Assembly (NCBI RefSeq): GCF_016728505.1
Contig: NZ_CP068159.1
Span: 1,922,001-1,986,000, forward strand
Reading direction: 5' to 3'
Origin: Corynebacterium riegelii
GTDB lineage: Bacteria; Actinomycetota; Actinomycetes; Mycobacteriales; Mycobacteriaceae
DNA: 64,000 bases
This document shows, in pieces, positions 35,647-44,723 of this stretch (its first letter is position 1; every line of letters begins with the position of its first letter). The translations under genes were made by a program, and so were the position numbers. The notes beneath the pieces were generated by a model. That model had not been told where the DNA came from. It saw nothing but the letters and a program-made list of their open reading frames with translations, and searched no databases.

Positions 35647-36283
35647 GGCTTCCTCGATTCTCTTCGGTGTTGTTGGGATTGGGTTGAAGTGCGTGGCTTT
35701 GTGATGCTGGTGCCGGGGCAGGCGGGTCGAGGCCGCGCAACACTATTCGCCCGAGCTCCCGGTACGCATCCGGTGTGGCAATCACATCGGAGTACTCCCC
35801 CTGCTGAATGTCTTGCATTGAGCGCTGAATCATTCGTGCAGCAAAAGCAGGCTGAATTGAGTTAAACTCTCCAGCCTCAATACCTGATTCAATACGACGC
35901 ATGATCTCATCAATTGCCGCCGCAGTGTTTAGGTCATAAACCCGCTGCGCGACCGGCTCCGTTGCCAGATCATGCATGAACTCGGCGCTGGCTGGCTCCA
36001 AACATGTACGGATTGCGTCAAAGTACGCGAAGAGAGATTCTGCGTGATTCGCAATCGGGCGTCCAGCAGCTTCGGTGGTTTGCGCGATCTCTTTGAAGAA
36101 GCTGATCAGTATCCTTCGCACAATTTCGTCTCGGCTTTTTCCGAACGTGTACAAGGTGGATTTTGAACAGTGATAGCGCTTCGTCGCAGCGTCGATAGTG
36201 AAATCGCGAAATCCTTCCTTGAGAAAGTCGGCCAGTATGGCATCGTGCAACGCCTGCTTGCGCGGGGTGAGTGCTTCGGTCAT
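35639..36283 (-). CDS. TetR-family regulator of the catabolic island
   Basis: A 214-residue regulator with an N-terminal HTH (FTIDAATKRYHCSKSTLYTFGKSRDEI) and a ligand/dimer domain. Ribosome site AAAGGAGG lies before ATG 36283. The gene is co-transcribed with the acyl-CoA synthetase and divergent from the acyl-CoA dehydrogenase; operator copy 2 sits between the two promoters, so autoregulation is likely. By analogy with other fatty-acid TetR proteins, an acyl-CoA of the pathway may be the inducer. It is the best candidate to bind the three 26-bp repeats. Confidence 0.87.
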   Translation of the reverse strand: MTEALTPRKQALHDAILADFLKEGFRDFTIDAATKRYHCSKSTLYTFGKSRDEIVRRILISFFKEIAQTTEAAGRPIANHAESLFAYFDAIRTCLEPASAEFMHDLATEPVAQRVYDLNTAAAIDEIMRRIESGIEAGEFNSIQPAFAARMIQRSMQDIQQGEYSDVIATPDAYRELGRIVLRGLDPPAPAPASQSHALQPNPNNTEENRGSHD

Positions 36284-36341
36284 GGCCTTCCTCCTTTCCG
36301 TTTTAGAGAAATCGAATTTCGAGACACGGATTTTCCGTTCC

Positions 36342-36367
36342 TGTACGATTTGTGTCTAAATCGTACA
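36342..36367. promoter_or_regulatory. Island operator copy 2 (divergent tetR / acyl-CoA dehydrogenase promoters)
   Basis: A perfect inverted repeat with 10-bp arms: TGTACGATTT (36342-36351) and AAATCGTACA (36358-36367), 6-bp centre. Each arm carries TACGAT on its own strand, well placed as the -10 box for the gene it faces. One bound repressor would therefore silence both directions. Confidence 0.85.
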
Positions 36368-36401
36368 CGGCGTGAGCCCATCCGCAGGAAGGTTTGAAAA
36401 A

Positions 36402-37610
36402 ATGCCCCCGATTCTCCCCACCAACTCCCCCCAAAATGCCCATCTTGAAGGTGTGAAATTTCCCCACGCAGACATACTCGGCGTCGCTGACCAGCTAAAT
36501 AGCGACGAGCGCAAAAGGCTGCAGGAAATCCACGAGTTCCTCCAAACCGAAATCCGCCCCGTTGTTGGCGAATACTGGGACCGCGAAGAACTTCCCTTCG
36601 AGCTGCTGCCAAAGCTGGCGGCCCAGGGCCTCGGAGAAATTGAGCTGTCCAACACCTCCCGATTGTTCCGCGGCCTTGTATATGCCGAAATCACGCGTGT
36701 AGACGTGTCCCTTTCCGCACTCGTAGGCATTCACAACGAACTCAACGTTGGCGTCATCCACACACTTGGCTCTGATGAACAACGAGACAAGTGGCTGCCG
36801 GGGCTTCGCAAGTTTGAAAAGCTCGGTGCGTTCGCTCTGACAGAGCCAGACCACGGCTCAGACATTGCAGGAGGGTTGGCAACCACTGCGCAGCGTACTG
36901 AGGACGGCTGGATTATCAACGGCCAAAAGCGCTGGATCGGCGCCGGAACAATCGCCGATTTTGCAATAACATTCGCCCGGGACGTTGAAGACCAAGCGGT
37001 GAAAGCCTTCATTGTGGAACTCGACAGAGACGGCGTAAGTACCGACAAGATCTCGCGCAAAATGGGCCTGCGCATCATGCAAAACGCAGATATTACCTAC
37101 GACAATGTGCTCATCCCGCACGAAAACGCTATCCCGGGTGCGCAATCATTCAGCAACGTCAACGATTTCCTCTGTTCTTCGCGCGCCTGGGTTGCATGGC
37201 AGGCAGCAGGGCTTCAACTAGGAATTTTCGACGCTGCACGTGAATACGCCCTTACCCGCCAACAGTTTGGAAAGCCACTTGCAAAATTCCAGCTGATCCA
37301 GGAGCCGCTGACCCGGATTTTGGGCAACGCGTCGGCATCATTGGCAATGATGGCTCAAATCGCGCACGTTCAAGAAGAAGGCAAGCTGGAGATGCCTATG
37401 GCGGCGATGGCCAAGGCCACAAACACCAGGCTGGCGCGTGAATCAGCCGCGGCAGCCCGAGCGATTGGCGGCGGTAACGGCCTACTGACTCAGCATCACC
37501 TATCCAAGATGATGGCGGATGCTGAGGTGCTCTACACCTACGAAGGCACCTACGAGATCAACGCCCTCATCGTCGGGCGTGCAGTGACAGGGCAATCAGC
37601 GTTCGTCTAG
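36402..37610 (+). CDS. Acyl-CoA dehydrogenase (probable isobutyryl-CoA dehydrogenase)
   Basis: A 402-residue FAD flavoenzyme making 2-enoyl-CoA. Visible: AFALTEPDHGSDIAGG, GQKRWIGAG, the RQQFGKPLAKFQLIQ helix and the C-terminal YTYEGTYEINALIVGRAVTG with the catalytic Glu. The last segment also resembles glutaryl-CoA dehydrogenases, so substrate assignment rests on context (hydratase, hydrolase, mmsA and mmsB). ATG 36402 with AGGAAGG 9 nt upstream is preferred over the in-frame GTG at 36372. Confidence 0.87.
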   Translation: MPPILPTNSPQNAHLEGVKFPHADILGVADQLNSDERKRLQEIHEFLQTEIRPVVGEYWDREELPFELLPKLAAQGLGEIELSNTSRLFRGLVYAEITRVDVSLSALVGIHNELNVGVIHTLGSDEQRDKWLPGLRKFEKLGAFALTEPDHGSDIAGGLATTAQRTEDGWIINGQKRWIGAGTIADFAITFARDVEDQAVKAFIVELDRDGVSTDKISRKMGLRIMQNADITYDNVLIPHENAIPGAQSFSNVNDFLCSSRAWVAWQAAGLQLGIFDAAREYALTRQQFGKPLAKFQLIQEPLTRILGNASASLAMMAQIAHVQEEGKLEMPMAAMAKATNTRLARESAAAARAIGGGNGLLTQHHLSKMMADAEVLYTYEGTYEINALIVGRAVTGQSAFV

Positions 37611-37626
37611 ATCTATATCCTCTAGA

Positions 37627-38769
37627 TCAGCCGTAGGGTTGGATCCCCCAGTACGGGAACACTGCACGGCTTGTCTGAATCAGTGACGTGCTGGGGCGGG
37701 AGGTAAGAACACGCTTGGGGTCGTATTCGGCGAATTGGGTGGTAACGCCGGCGTCGCCAAGCGTGAGGCTCCCGTCCCACCCATTGGGCATGGAGGCTGA
37801 CGCCTCAAGCTCAACCCCCGCCACAGCCGCAAGAAGCTGCGTCCAAGCACGCGCGACCGAATCGAGTGTGTAGCCTCCCCCGCCTAGCGCAACCCACTTA
37901 CCGCCCGCATACTGATCAGCCCACACTGCCAAAGAACGATATGCGTGAGCCATGGCGTCAATACTCACCTCAAGGTCAGCCAACGGATCAGCTCGGTGTG
38001 GATCCGCGCCGTGCTGCGTAACCAGCAACTCCGGCCGGAACTGCTTCAACAGCGCAGGAATCAGCGAATGAATCCCCTGCAGCCACTCACTATCATCAGC
38101 ATTCTTGCTCAGCGCAAGGTTCACAGCAGTGCCCTGTGCCCCCTGGCCCCCAATCTCGTGCGCATAGCCTGTATGCGGATACAGATAAATACCCGACTCA
38201 TGCACCGAGATCGTGAGCACTCTCGGGTCGTCCCAGAAAATCTTCTCCACGCCATCACCGTGGTGTGCGTCCAGATCAATGTAAGCAATACGCGTCGCAC
38301 CCTGCTCTAACAGCCAGCGGATAGCAATCGCTGCATCGTTATACATGCAAAAGCCTTCCATGCGATCCGCCGCGGCATGGTGTAACCCACCTGCCAGGTT
38401 CACTGCACGCCTAGTTTCGCCTTGCCAAACAGCGCGTGCCGCTTCAACAGTGCCCGCCGCAATGCAGGAAGCAACGGTGGAAAGTCCGTGACTGATCGGG
38501 TTGTCATCGGTGCCAAGCCCGAAGCGTTTCGCAGCCACCTCCGCACGAGTCGCTTCGATATATTCCCGCGTATGCACTAACTGCAACAATGCGGTGCTGA
38601 GGGGCTGGGGGCTGTAAATGTCGAAAAGGTCGAGCATGTGAAAATACTCGGCCACGTTTAGCGCAAGTTTCACCCGATCCGGTCCCATCGGGTGCCCCGG
38701 CCCGAGTGAGTAGCGGCGCATCTCCTCGGCATTAATCAGCAGTGGTTTCATGCTCAACGGCTGGCTCAT
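37627..38769 (-). CDS. acuC: AcuC-type lysine deacetylase
   Basis: A class I histone-deacetylase-like enzyme, 380 residues, that removes acetyl groups from acyl-CoA synthetases in Gram-positive bacteria. Zinc and catalytic residues are in LAGGLHHAAADRMEGFC, IDLDAHHGDGVEKIFW, TQHGADPHRADPLADL and GGGGYTLDSVARAW. Its ATG overlaps the pat stop (ATGA), so acetylase and deacetylase are translationally coupled. The target is probably the acyl-CoA synthetase encoded 2 kb away. Confidence 0.93.
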   Translation of the reverse strand: MSQPLSMKPLLINAEEMRRYSLGPGHPMGPDRVKLALNVAEYFHMLDLFDIYSPQPLSTALLQLVHTREYIEATRAEVAAKRFGLGTDDNPISHGLSTVASCIAAGTVEAARAVWQGETRRAVNLAGGLHHAAADRMEGFCMYNDAAIAIRWLLEQGATRIAYIDLDAHHGDGVEKIFWDDPRVLTISVHESGIYLYPHTGYAHEIGGQGAQGTAVNLALSKNADDSEWLQGIHSLIPALLKQFRPELLVTQHGADPHRADPLADLEVSIDAMAHAYRSLAVWADQYAGGKWVALGGGGYTLDSVARAWTQLLAAVAGVELEASASMPNGWDGSLTLGDAGVTTQFAEYDPKRVLTSRPSTSLIQTSRAVFPYWGIQPYG

Positions 38770-41369
38770 TGCAGTGCCCTCGCCAATGGTTCACGCTCTT
38801 GCCCAAGCGGCGCCACACGCAGTCGTGCACCAACCACATGCACCGCATCGATACCTACGATGACAGGGATCAACTCCACCTCAACAACCGCGGCAATATC
38901 GTCCTTCAGCTTGGAAAGCTGCAGAAGCACCGACTCAAGGCCGCGGATATCAATCGGTTTCATCCCCGTCTGACCTGTCAGCAACGGGGCGGCCTTCAGA
39001 TCACTGAGCATGTCCACCACATCATGGCGGCGAAGTGGCGGGATACGCCACGCAACATCCTTGAGCAGCTCCGAAGAAATCCCGGAAACACCGACGCCGA
39101 CCAGCGGCCCCAGCACCGGGTCCTCTACAGCGCGTATTTTCAGCGAAGCACCCGAAGCCACTTGGCGTTGCACAGCAGGCTGCAACACTCCAGCATCCGA
39201 GCCCAAATGGAGCTCCTCGGCCAACTTCTCTAGGGTTTTCCAGGCGTGGGCAAGCTCGTCTTCAGTGTTGATCTGTCGGATCACGGTAGGTAGCTCGGAA
39301 CGCCCGCGCACCAAGGGGCTCGTTGCTTTTAGCACCACATCCCACCCGTATTTCTCCGAAGCCTGTAGGGCTTCAGCAAAGGTTGGGGTGTCCGTCCAAG
39401 GCACAAGGTCAATGCCATACGCCGCCAAAATCTCTGCAGTTTCAGTGTCGCTTGCCCACCGCCCTTCCGGATTTTGGGCAAGAAGCTTATCGACGACCCC
39501 ACGCGCCACATCCTCATCACCACTACCCACCAGATCATCAGGGCTTGGACGGATAGCAGCGCGGCGACGCTGATTGTCCAAAATCACGCCGAGCGCTTCC
39601 ATGGCATCCGCATAATTGTCAAACACTGGCAGTTGCCCCTGCTGCTCTTCGCCCAAGCCAACCCCATAATTCGGCAACCCGATGCCAATAAACGATGCAA
39701 TCAGTGGCCGCGGCTTACCTTTAGCAGCAAGGGCTGCAAGGTGGGCATAACTTTCCTCCGCGGCAGGTTCGTCGATTTCGACGACGGCGCAGACGATGAT
39801 GTCCACGTTGGCGTCGTCAAGCAAAAGCTCAACCTGCGAAATCATCCCCTGCACCCCGGTGCCAACCGGCCGCTTCACCACTGGGCGCAACCCAAAACGC
39901 TGCGCCGACGCAGCCATCTGCAACGCAAGCCCCGAAGAATTCGAAACCACCGCCACACGACGCCCACGCGGAAGTGGCTGGCGCGCCAGAATCTGCGCGA
40001 TATCAAACATGGCGTCACGACGATTCACAACCATCGCACCTGACTGTCGGATAACCGCATCAATCGTCTCCGACGATGCCGGTGCCAACCCCGTCTCATT
40101 ACCCGGAATCGCCGAGCGCAACGCCCTCGACGGCAAAAACACGATCACGTACTTCTCAAGCGCCAGCCGGCGCACAATGCGGAAAAACTTACGAGGGTTA
40201 CCGCCGGAATCCAACGACAACATACAAATATGGGTCCGCTCATCATCAGACCAAAACTGCATGACGTCATTACCAGTCACATCAGCAAACGAACCCGAAG
40301 CCAAAAAGACACTCAAGCCAGTGCCCCGCGAAACCGCATGCGACAGCATCACCATGGCCACACCCGAAGACTGCGTGAATAGTCCAACAGACCCCGACCG
40401 CGGAACCGGTACCGGCGTAGTGTTCAACCGCACCTCCGGATCCGTATTAATTAACCCGAGAGACGTAGGGCCCAACACACGCAAGCCAACGTCACGAGCT
40501 GCCATCACCACAGCACGCGTTTCGTTGCTATTCAACGGCGGATAGTCACTCGGCGTAGTCAACACCACCCCATGCGCACCCACATCCGCCGCACACTGCA
40601 TCAAACTATTGAGCTCATGCGGGTCGTGCACTGCCACAACCAAATCAATAGGCTCCACGACAGCACTGAGAGCGGCAGTATCATCAAAAGCGATTACCTC
40701 ACCTGCGAAATCCGTGACATGAGACGCAACCCGATCGTGCACCCCCACTACTGCGACACGCTGAGGGGTGAGGAGGCGTCGCAAAGAGTTAGCCTCAGCT
40801 CGTGTTTCACGACGCTCCATCACCTCCCGCGAAACCTTATTCGGCGAGATCTCAAAATCCACCGTGATCATGCCGTCCTCCAACTCAGGCTTGACCTGGT
40901 ATCCAGCAGAAATAAACACCTGAGTCATGGTGCGGTTCTGCATCAACATTTCAGCGAAAAAGCGGCTGACGTTGCCCTCTCGGCCGATCTGCGCCAAATG
41001 CTCCAACATGATCGGGCCGACACCTTTGCCCTGATGCGAATCCTGCACCAAAAACGAAACATCACCCACACGTGCCGGGAGAAACTGCTGCACAATCGCG
41101 TACCCGGCGACAGCAACAATGTCGCCGCGCTCCTCCAACACCAAGGTGACGCGTTCATACCCCTCAATATCTAACCAACGCTGCATGTCACTATCGGACA
41201 GCGTTGGATGAGTGCCAAAGAAACGCAGAAACTTCGACTTATCGGAGACACGGTCGTAGAACTGATAGATAGCCTCTTTGTCACCATTATCAATCGCACG
41301 AATGGTGGCGATGGACCCGTCGTTCAAAATGACGTCGGCTTCCCAATGTTGTGGCTGGACGTGCAACAT
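38766..41369 (-). CDS. pat: GNAT / acyl-CoA-synthetase-like protein acetyltransferase (Pat)
   Basis: A large (about 867 residues) protein acetyltransferase: an N-terminal GNAT domain (residues 1-180; YDRVSDKSKFLRFFGTHP, FLVQDSHQGKGVGPIML), then a CoA-binding and succinyl-CoA-ligase-like NDP-forming region (LGPTSLGLINTDP, FTQSSGVAMVMLSHAVSRG), then an ATP-grasp-like end. The GNAT-first order matches Streptomyces PatA rather than Salmonella Pat. It would acetylate the SGK lysine of acyl-CoA synthetases. ATG 41369 is chosen since TACGGT is 6 nt upstream; a GTG start at 41435 is possible. It is coupled to acuC. Confidence 0.87.
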   Translation of the reverse strand: MLHVQPQHWEADVILNDGSIATIRAIDNGDKEAIYQFYDRVSDKSKFLRFFGTHPTLSDSDMQRWLDIEGYERVTLVLEERGDIVAVAGYAIVQQFLPARVGDVSFLVQDSHQGKGVGPIMLEHLAQIGREGNVSRFFAEMLMQNRTMTQVFISAGYQVKPELEDGMITVDFEISPNKVSREVMERRETRAEANSLRRLLTPQRVAVVGVHDRVASHVTDFAGEVIAFDDTAALSAVVEPIDLVVAVHDPHELNSLMQCAADVGAHGVVLTTPSDYPPLNSNETRAVVMAARDVGLRVLGPTSLGLINTDPEVRLNTTPVPVPRSGSVGLFTQSSGVAMVMLSHAVSRGTGLSVFLASGSFADVTGNDVMQFWSDDERTHICMLSLDSGGNPRKFFRIVRRLALEKYVIVFLPSRALRSAIPGNETGLAPASSETIDAVIRQSGAMVVNRRDAMFDIAQILARQPLPRGRRVAVVSNSSGLALQMAASAQRFGLRPVVKRPVGTGVQGMISQVELLLDDANVDIIVCAVVEIDEPAAEESYAHLAALAAKGKPRPLIASFIGIGLPNYGVGLGEEQQGQLPVFDNYADAMEALGVILDNQRRRAAIRPSPDDLVGSGDEDVARGVVDKLLAQNPEGRWASDTETAEILAAYGIDLVPWTDTPTFAEALQASEKYGWDVVLKATSPLVRGRSELPTVIRQINTEDELAHAWKTLEKLAEELHLGSDAGVLQPAVQRQVASGASLKIRAVEDPVLGPLVGVGVSGISSELLKDVAWRIPPLRRHDVVDMLSDLKAAPLLTGQTGMKPIDIRGLESVLLQLSKLKDDIAAVVEVELIPVIVGIDAVHVVGARLRVAPLGQEREPLARALQ

Positions 41370-41566
41370 GCTCCCACCGTATTCGTTTTCGGCGCCGTGA
41401 AAGCGGGAATCAGGACAGAAGTGTATGCCGTTCACCCCGTCACCACTTTGACCACGCCCGAGGATCAGGCCAGTGCGAGCGACCGAAAACTATGTGCATC
41501 TCCGAATTTCACGGGGGTAAATGTCGTCCTGTGCAACACAATTGCCGAAGAAGTGAGCGGCGTCAC

Positions 41567-41592
41567 TGTACGATCAACGGCCATACCGTACA
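41567..41592 (+). promoter_or_regulatory. Island operator copy 3 (mmsA promoter)
   Basis: A less perfect copy of the 26-bp repeat: left arm TGTACGATCA, right arm ATACCGTACA. TACGAT (41569-41574) is again in position to be a -10 box, with mmsA ATG 42 bp downstream and AGGGAGG at 41604-41610. The rest of the gap from 41370 to 41615 holds no gene that I can support. Confidence 0.65.
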
Positions 41593-41615
41593 TATCGATT
41601 TGCAGGGAGGAAAAC

Positions 41616-43133
41616 ATGCGTACCATCCACCACTACGTCAACGGCGCCTCATACGAAGGCACATCAGGCCAAACCCAAGACGTATTCTGCCCGTCCACCG
41701 GCAAGGTCCAAGCCCAAGTCGTCTTGGCAAACAAGGGCGACGTAGACCACGCAATCGCAGAGGCTGCCAAGGCCCAACCCACATGGGGCAACACCAACCC
41801 GCAAAAGCGCATCCGCGTCCTCAACCGCTGGCTGCAACTGATCACCGAAAACATGGATGAGCTGGCCCGCACTCTCGCGCTCGAGCACGGCAAGACCTTC
41901 CCCGACGCCAAGGGCGACATCCAACGTGGCCTCGACGTGGTGGAGTTTGCACTCGGCGCCCCGCACCTGCTCAAGGGCGAATATTCCACGCAAGTTGGCA
42001 CTGGTATTGACACCTACTCCATGCGCCAACCGCTTGGTGTTGTCGCGGGTATCACCCCCTTCAACTTCCCAGCCATGATTCCTCTTTGGAAGGCCGGTCC
42101 TGCGTTGGCGGCAGGAAACGCGATGGTGCTCAAGCCTTCCGAGCGCGACCCCTCCGTCCCAGTTCGCCTGGCAGAGCTCTTTGTTGAGGCTGGCGGCCCG
42201 CAGGGCGTACTGCAGGTAATCCACGGTGGTAAAGAAGCTGTAGACGCCATCCTGGATTCCGACATCATCCAGGCTGTCGGCTTCGTGGGCTCTACCCCAA
42301 TCGCACAGTACATTTACACCCGCGCAGCAGAAACCAACAAGCGCGCACAGTGCTTCGGTGGCGCAAAAAACCACGCGATTGTCCTGCCGGATGCAGACAT
42401 TGAAGCAACAGCCTCCGCGATCGTCGGCGCCGCGTTCGGCTCTGCTGGTGAGCGCTGCATGGCCCTGCCGGTTGTCGTCCCGGTTGGCCAAGAGACTGCC
42501 GACAAGCTCGCCGCCTCTATCGCTGAGAAGGCACGCGCGCTGAAGGTTGGCCACTCCTTGGATCCGGAATCTGACTACGGCCCCCTGGTAACTCAGGATT
42601 CACTGGATCGAGTCAATCGCATCGTGTCCGAGGGAGTCGAGGCCGGAGCTACTTTGCTTGTCGACGGCCGCAAGTGGACCTTCACCGACAAGACCTTCGA
42701 CGGCGAATCCTTAGCCGAAGGCTTCTACGCTGGCCCGACGTTTTTCGATAACGTCACGACCGACATGGACCTCTACACTGTCGAAATTTTCGGCCCGGTC
42801 CTGGCCATGGTTCGCGCGAACACACTTGAGGAAGCTACCGCACTGGCTACCAACCACGAGTACGGAAACGGTGTGGCAATCTTCACCCAAAACGGTGGAG
42901 CAGCCCGCGAGTTCGCCCGCAATGTCCAGGTAGGCATGGTTGGCATCAACGTTCCGATTCCGGTGCCAATCGCCTACCACACCTTCGGCGGCTGGAAGGC
43001 GTCCGGCTTCGGCGATCTAAACCAGCACGGACCAGACTCCTTCCGCTTCTACACCAAAACCAAGACCGTTACTCAGGCATGGCCCCAGGCTGAAGACGCT
43101 GGCCCACAGTTCACCATGCCGCTGATGAACTAA
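41616..43133 (+). CDS. mmsA: Methylmalonate-semialdehyde dehydrogenase (CoA-acylating)
   Basis: Oxidatively decarboxylates methylmalonate semialdehyde to propionyl-CoA with NAD+ and CoA, the last step of valine/isobutyrate breakdown. The 505 residues show the aldehyde dehydrogenase fold with the MmsA variant active site FGSAGERCMALPVVV (Cys281) and GVVAGITPFNFPAMIPLWKAG in parts. ATG 41616 with AGGGAGG 5 nt upstream replaces the longer open frame. Operator copy 3 sits at its promoter, and mmsB follows 31 bp downstream. Confidence 0.95.
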   Translation: MRTIHHYVNGASYEGTSGQTQDVFCPSTGKVQAQVVLANKGDVDHAIAEAAKAQPTWGNTNPQKRIRVLNRWLQLITENMDELARTLALEHGKTFPDAKGDIQRGLDVVEFALGAPHLLKGEYSTQVGTGIDTYSMRQPLGVVAGITPFNFPAMIPLWKAGPALAAGNAMVLKPSERDPSVPVRLAELFVEAGGPQGVLQVIHGGKEAVDAILDSDIIQAVGFVGSTPIAQYIYTRAAETNKRAQCFGGAKNHAIVLPDADIEATASAIVGAAFGSAGERCMALPVVVPVGQETADKLAASIAEKARALKVGHSLDPESDYGPLVTQDSLDRVNRIVSEGVEAGATLLVDGRKWTFTDKTFDGESLAEGFYAGPTFFDNVTTDMDLYTVEIFGPVLAMVRANTLEEATALATNHEYGNGVAIFTQNGGAAREFARNVQVGMVGINVPIPVPIAYHTFGGWKASGFGDLNQHGPDSFRFYTKTKTVTQAWPQAEDAGPQFTMPLMN

Positions 43134-43164
43134 TCCACCCCACTCAACGAAAAGGAATAAAGCA

Positions 43165-44049
43165 ATGAGCACAATCGCGTTTATTGGCTTAGGCAACATG
43201 GGTGTGCCGATGGCTGCCAACCTGGCCAAACATGGTGAAACTGTCCGCGGGTTCGATGTTGTCGATGAGGCTCGTGCGCGTGCGAAAGAGCTAGGCATCG
43301 AGGTTTTTGAGACCGCTGAAGAGGCCGCCAAAGGCGCCGAACTGGTTTTCACCAGCCTGCCCAACGGAGGTCTGGTGAAGAAGGTCATCGTATCCCTTCT
43401 GGAAGCTGATCCGACACCGAAGATTTACATCGACCTATCTACCATCGCGGTCGCAGAGGCGCAGGAAGTGGCCGACCTTATTGCTAAGGCTGGCTCCCGT
43501 TTCTTGGACGCACCAGTTTCCGGTGGCATAACTGGCGCCCAGGCGGGCACCCTTGCACTGATGGTCGGCGGGCCAGAAGACCTGTTCAACGAGGTCAAGC
43601 CGATCCTGCACCACATCGGCAAATCAGTTACGCACACCGGTGACACCAGCACCGGTCAGGCTGTGAAGGCGTGCAACAACATGATCCTCGCCATCCAGCA
43701 GATCGCAGTCGCTGAAGCGCTTGTCCTGGGCCAGCGCTTGGGACTGTCGCCGCAGGCATTTTTCGACGTGGTGTCGAACGCAACCGGCAACTCCTGGTCC
43801 TTGTCTGTCAACGCGCCGGTTCCCGATATTGTCCCGACATCGCCAGCAAACAACGACTTTAAGCCGGGTTTTGCGGCTGCACTGATGTTGAAAGACCTCA
43901 AACTTGCTATGGCTGCAGCGGATCAAACCGGCACGGACACCGTGTTAGGCCGTATTGCTACTGAGCAGTTCACGGATTTTGTTGATGAAGGCCACGGAGG
44001 GCTGGACTTCTCCGCAATTATTAAGGCAGTTGAAGGCAGGAAGGCCTAA
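43165..44049 (+). CDS. mmsB: 3-hydroxyisobutyrate dehydrogenase
   Basis: NAD+-dependent oxidation of 3-hydroxyisobutyrate to methylmalonate semialdehyde. The 294 residues fit the beta-hydroxyacid dehydrogenase family: IAFIGLGNMGVPMAANLAKHG at the N-terminus, the DAPVSGGITGAQAGTLALMVG substrate signature (seen in pieces) and the catalytic Lys in GQAVKACNNM. It is in an operon with mmsA. It ends convergent with the second TetR gene, overlapping by 4 bp. Confidence 0.95.
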   Translation: MSTIAFIGLGNMGVPMAANLAKHGETVRGFDVVDEARARAKELGIEVFETAEEAAKGAELVFTSLPNGGLVKKVIVSLLEADPTPKIYIDLSTIAVAEAQEVADLIAKAGSRFLDAPVSGGITGAQAGTLALMVGGPEDLFNEVKPILHHIGKSVTHTGDTSTGQAVKACNNMILAIQQIAVAEALVLGQRLGLSPQAFFDVVSNATGNSWSLSVNAPVPDIVPTSPANNDFKPGFAAALMLKDLKLAMAAADQTGTDTVLGRIATEQFTDFVDEGHGGLDFSAIIKAVEGRKA

Positions 44050-44612
44050 TCCGACAGTGACGCGCCGTTGATAATCTTCTGCACGATCGGCGCGTAATGA
44101 TCAACCAACGATTGCGTCGAATGCGCCTCAACACCAGCATTGCCTAATCGACGCATCAACGAAAGCCCCACCAGCAACGCCATCGCGGACTGCGCGCGCA
44201 GTTCAGGTGCCGGATGCGGGTGGGGCGCTTCTGTGCGTATACGATCGGCCAAAACCTCGATCAGGTCACTTCGCACCCGCGAGCCGATAGCCGTCAAGCT
44301 TTCGTCCTCACCACTGGCCACCGAGATAGTGCGTGCGATGGAATACGGCGCATGCACGGGGGCCGATAGGGTCTCGATAATAGAGGTCTCCCCAAGCCTT
44401 TCAAATGGGCCAGCGAACAGCCTCAGGGAAGAGTCCTGGAAGTCCACAGTCGCAGCGAACAATCCTGGCTTACTGCCGAAATGCTTGACCACCAACGCGA
44501 CTGACACACCAGCTGTTGTAGCAACGTCCTTCAATGAAACGTTCGCGTACGTGTTCTGGCTAAATAGCCTCCGCGCCTCGACCAGAATGCGATCCCTGGC
44601 GGATTCAACCAT
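44046..44612 (-). CDS. TetR-family regulator next to gntP
   Basis: A 188-residue TetR protein with HTH region YANVSLKDVATTAGVSVALVVKHFGSK (in parts) and a variable C-terminal ligand domain. ATG 44612 with AAGGAGG 8 nt upstream replaces a longer frame. A perfect 12-bp palindrome GTAATCGATTAC lies 30 bp upstream, beside a TACTAT -10 box, suggesting autoregulation. It is transcribed after gntP but separated from it by a terminator. Targets beyond itself are not evident; no second copy of the palindrome was found in the window. Confidence 0.85.
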   Translation of the reverse strand: MVESARDRILVEARRLFSQNTYANVSLKDVATTAGVSVALVVKHFGSKPGLFAATVDFQDSSLRLFAGPFERLGETSIIETLSAPVHAPYSIARTISVASGEDESLTAIGSRVRSDLIEVLADRIRTEAPHPHPAPELRAQSAMALLVGLSLMRRLGNAGVEAHSTQSLVDHYAPIVQKIINGASLSD

Positions 44613-44641
44613 ATTTCTTGGCCTCCTTGCTCCGAGCAATA

Positions 44642-44653
44642 GTAATCGATTAC
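44642..44653. promoter_or_regulatory. Palindromic operator candidate of the second TetR gene
   Basis: GTAATCGATTAC is a perfect 12-bp palindrome directly upstream of the likely -10 box and ribosome site of the TetR gene. The position fits autorepression. I did not see a second copy in this window, including upstream of gntP. Confidence 0.6.
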
Positions 44654-44674
44654 CCACGGCAAAAAGGGGAAAAC

Positions 44675-44705
44675 GAGGTAGGCCGAACGAGTATCGGTCT
44701 ACCTC
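44675..44705 (-). terminator. Rho-independent terminator of gntP
   Basis: 12-bp arms (GAGGTAGGCCGA / TCGGTCTACCTC, one G-T mismatch) with a 7-nt loop. On the minus strand it is followed by GTTTTCCCCTTTTT. It begins 19 bp past the gntP stop and separates it from the TetR gene. Confidence 0.85.
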
Positions 44706-44723
44706 AAATGGTGCGGATGGAGA

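Noticed and set aside
37609..37632. Repeated TCTAGA between the acyl-CoA dehydrogenase and acuC
   Set aside because: Short and A+T rich, without a stable stem or T tract; not convincing as a terminator.
28351..39830. Recurrent 10-mer GCAAAAGCTC (28351, 29901, 39821)
   Set aside because: All three encode ELLL in minus-strand genes, and two are in the homologous genes pafA and dop, so shared ancestry and codon use explain most of it.
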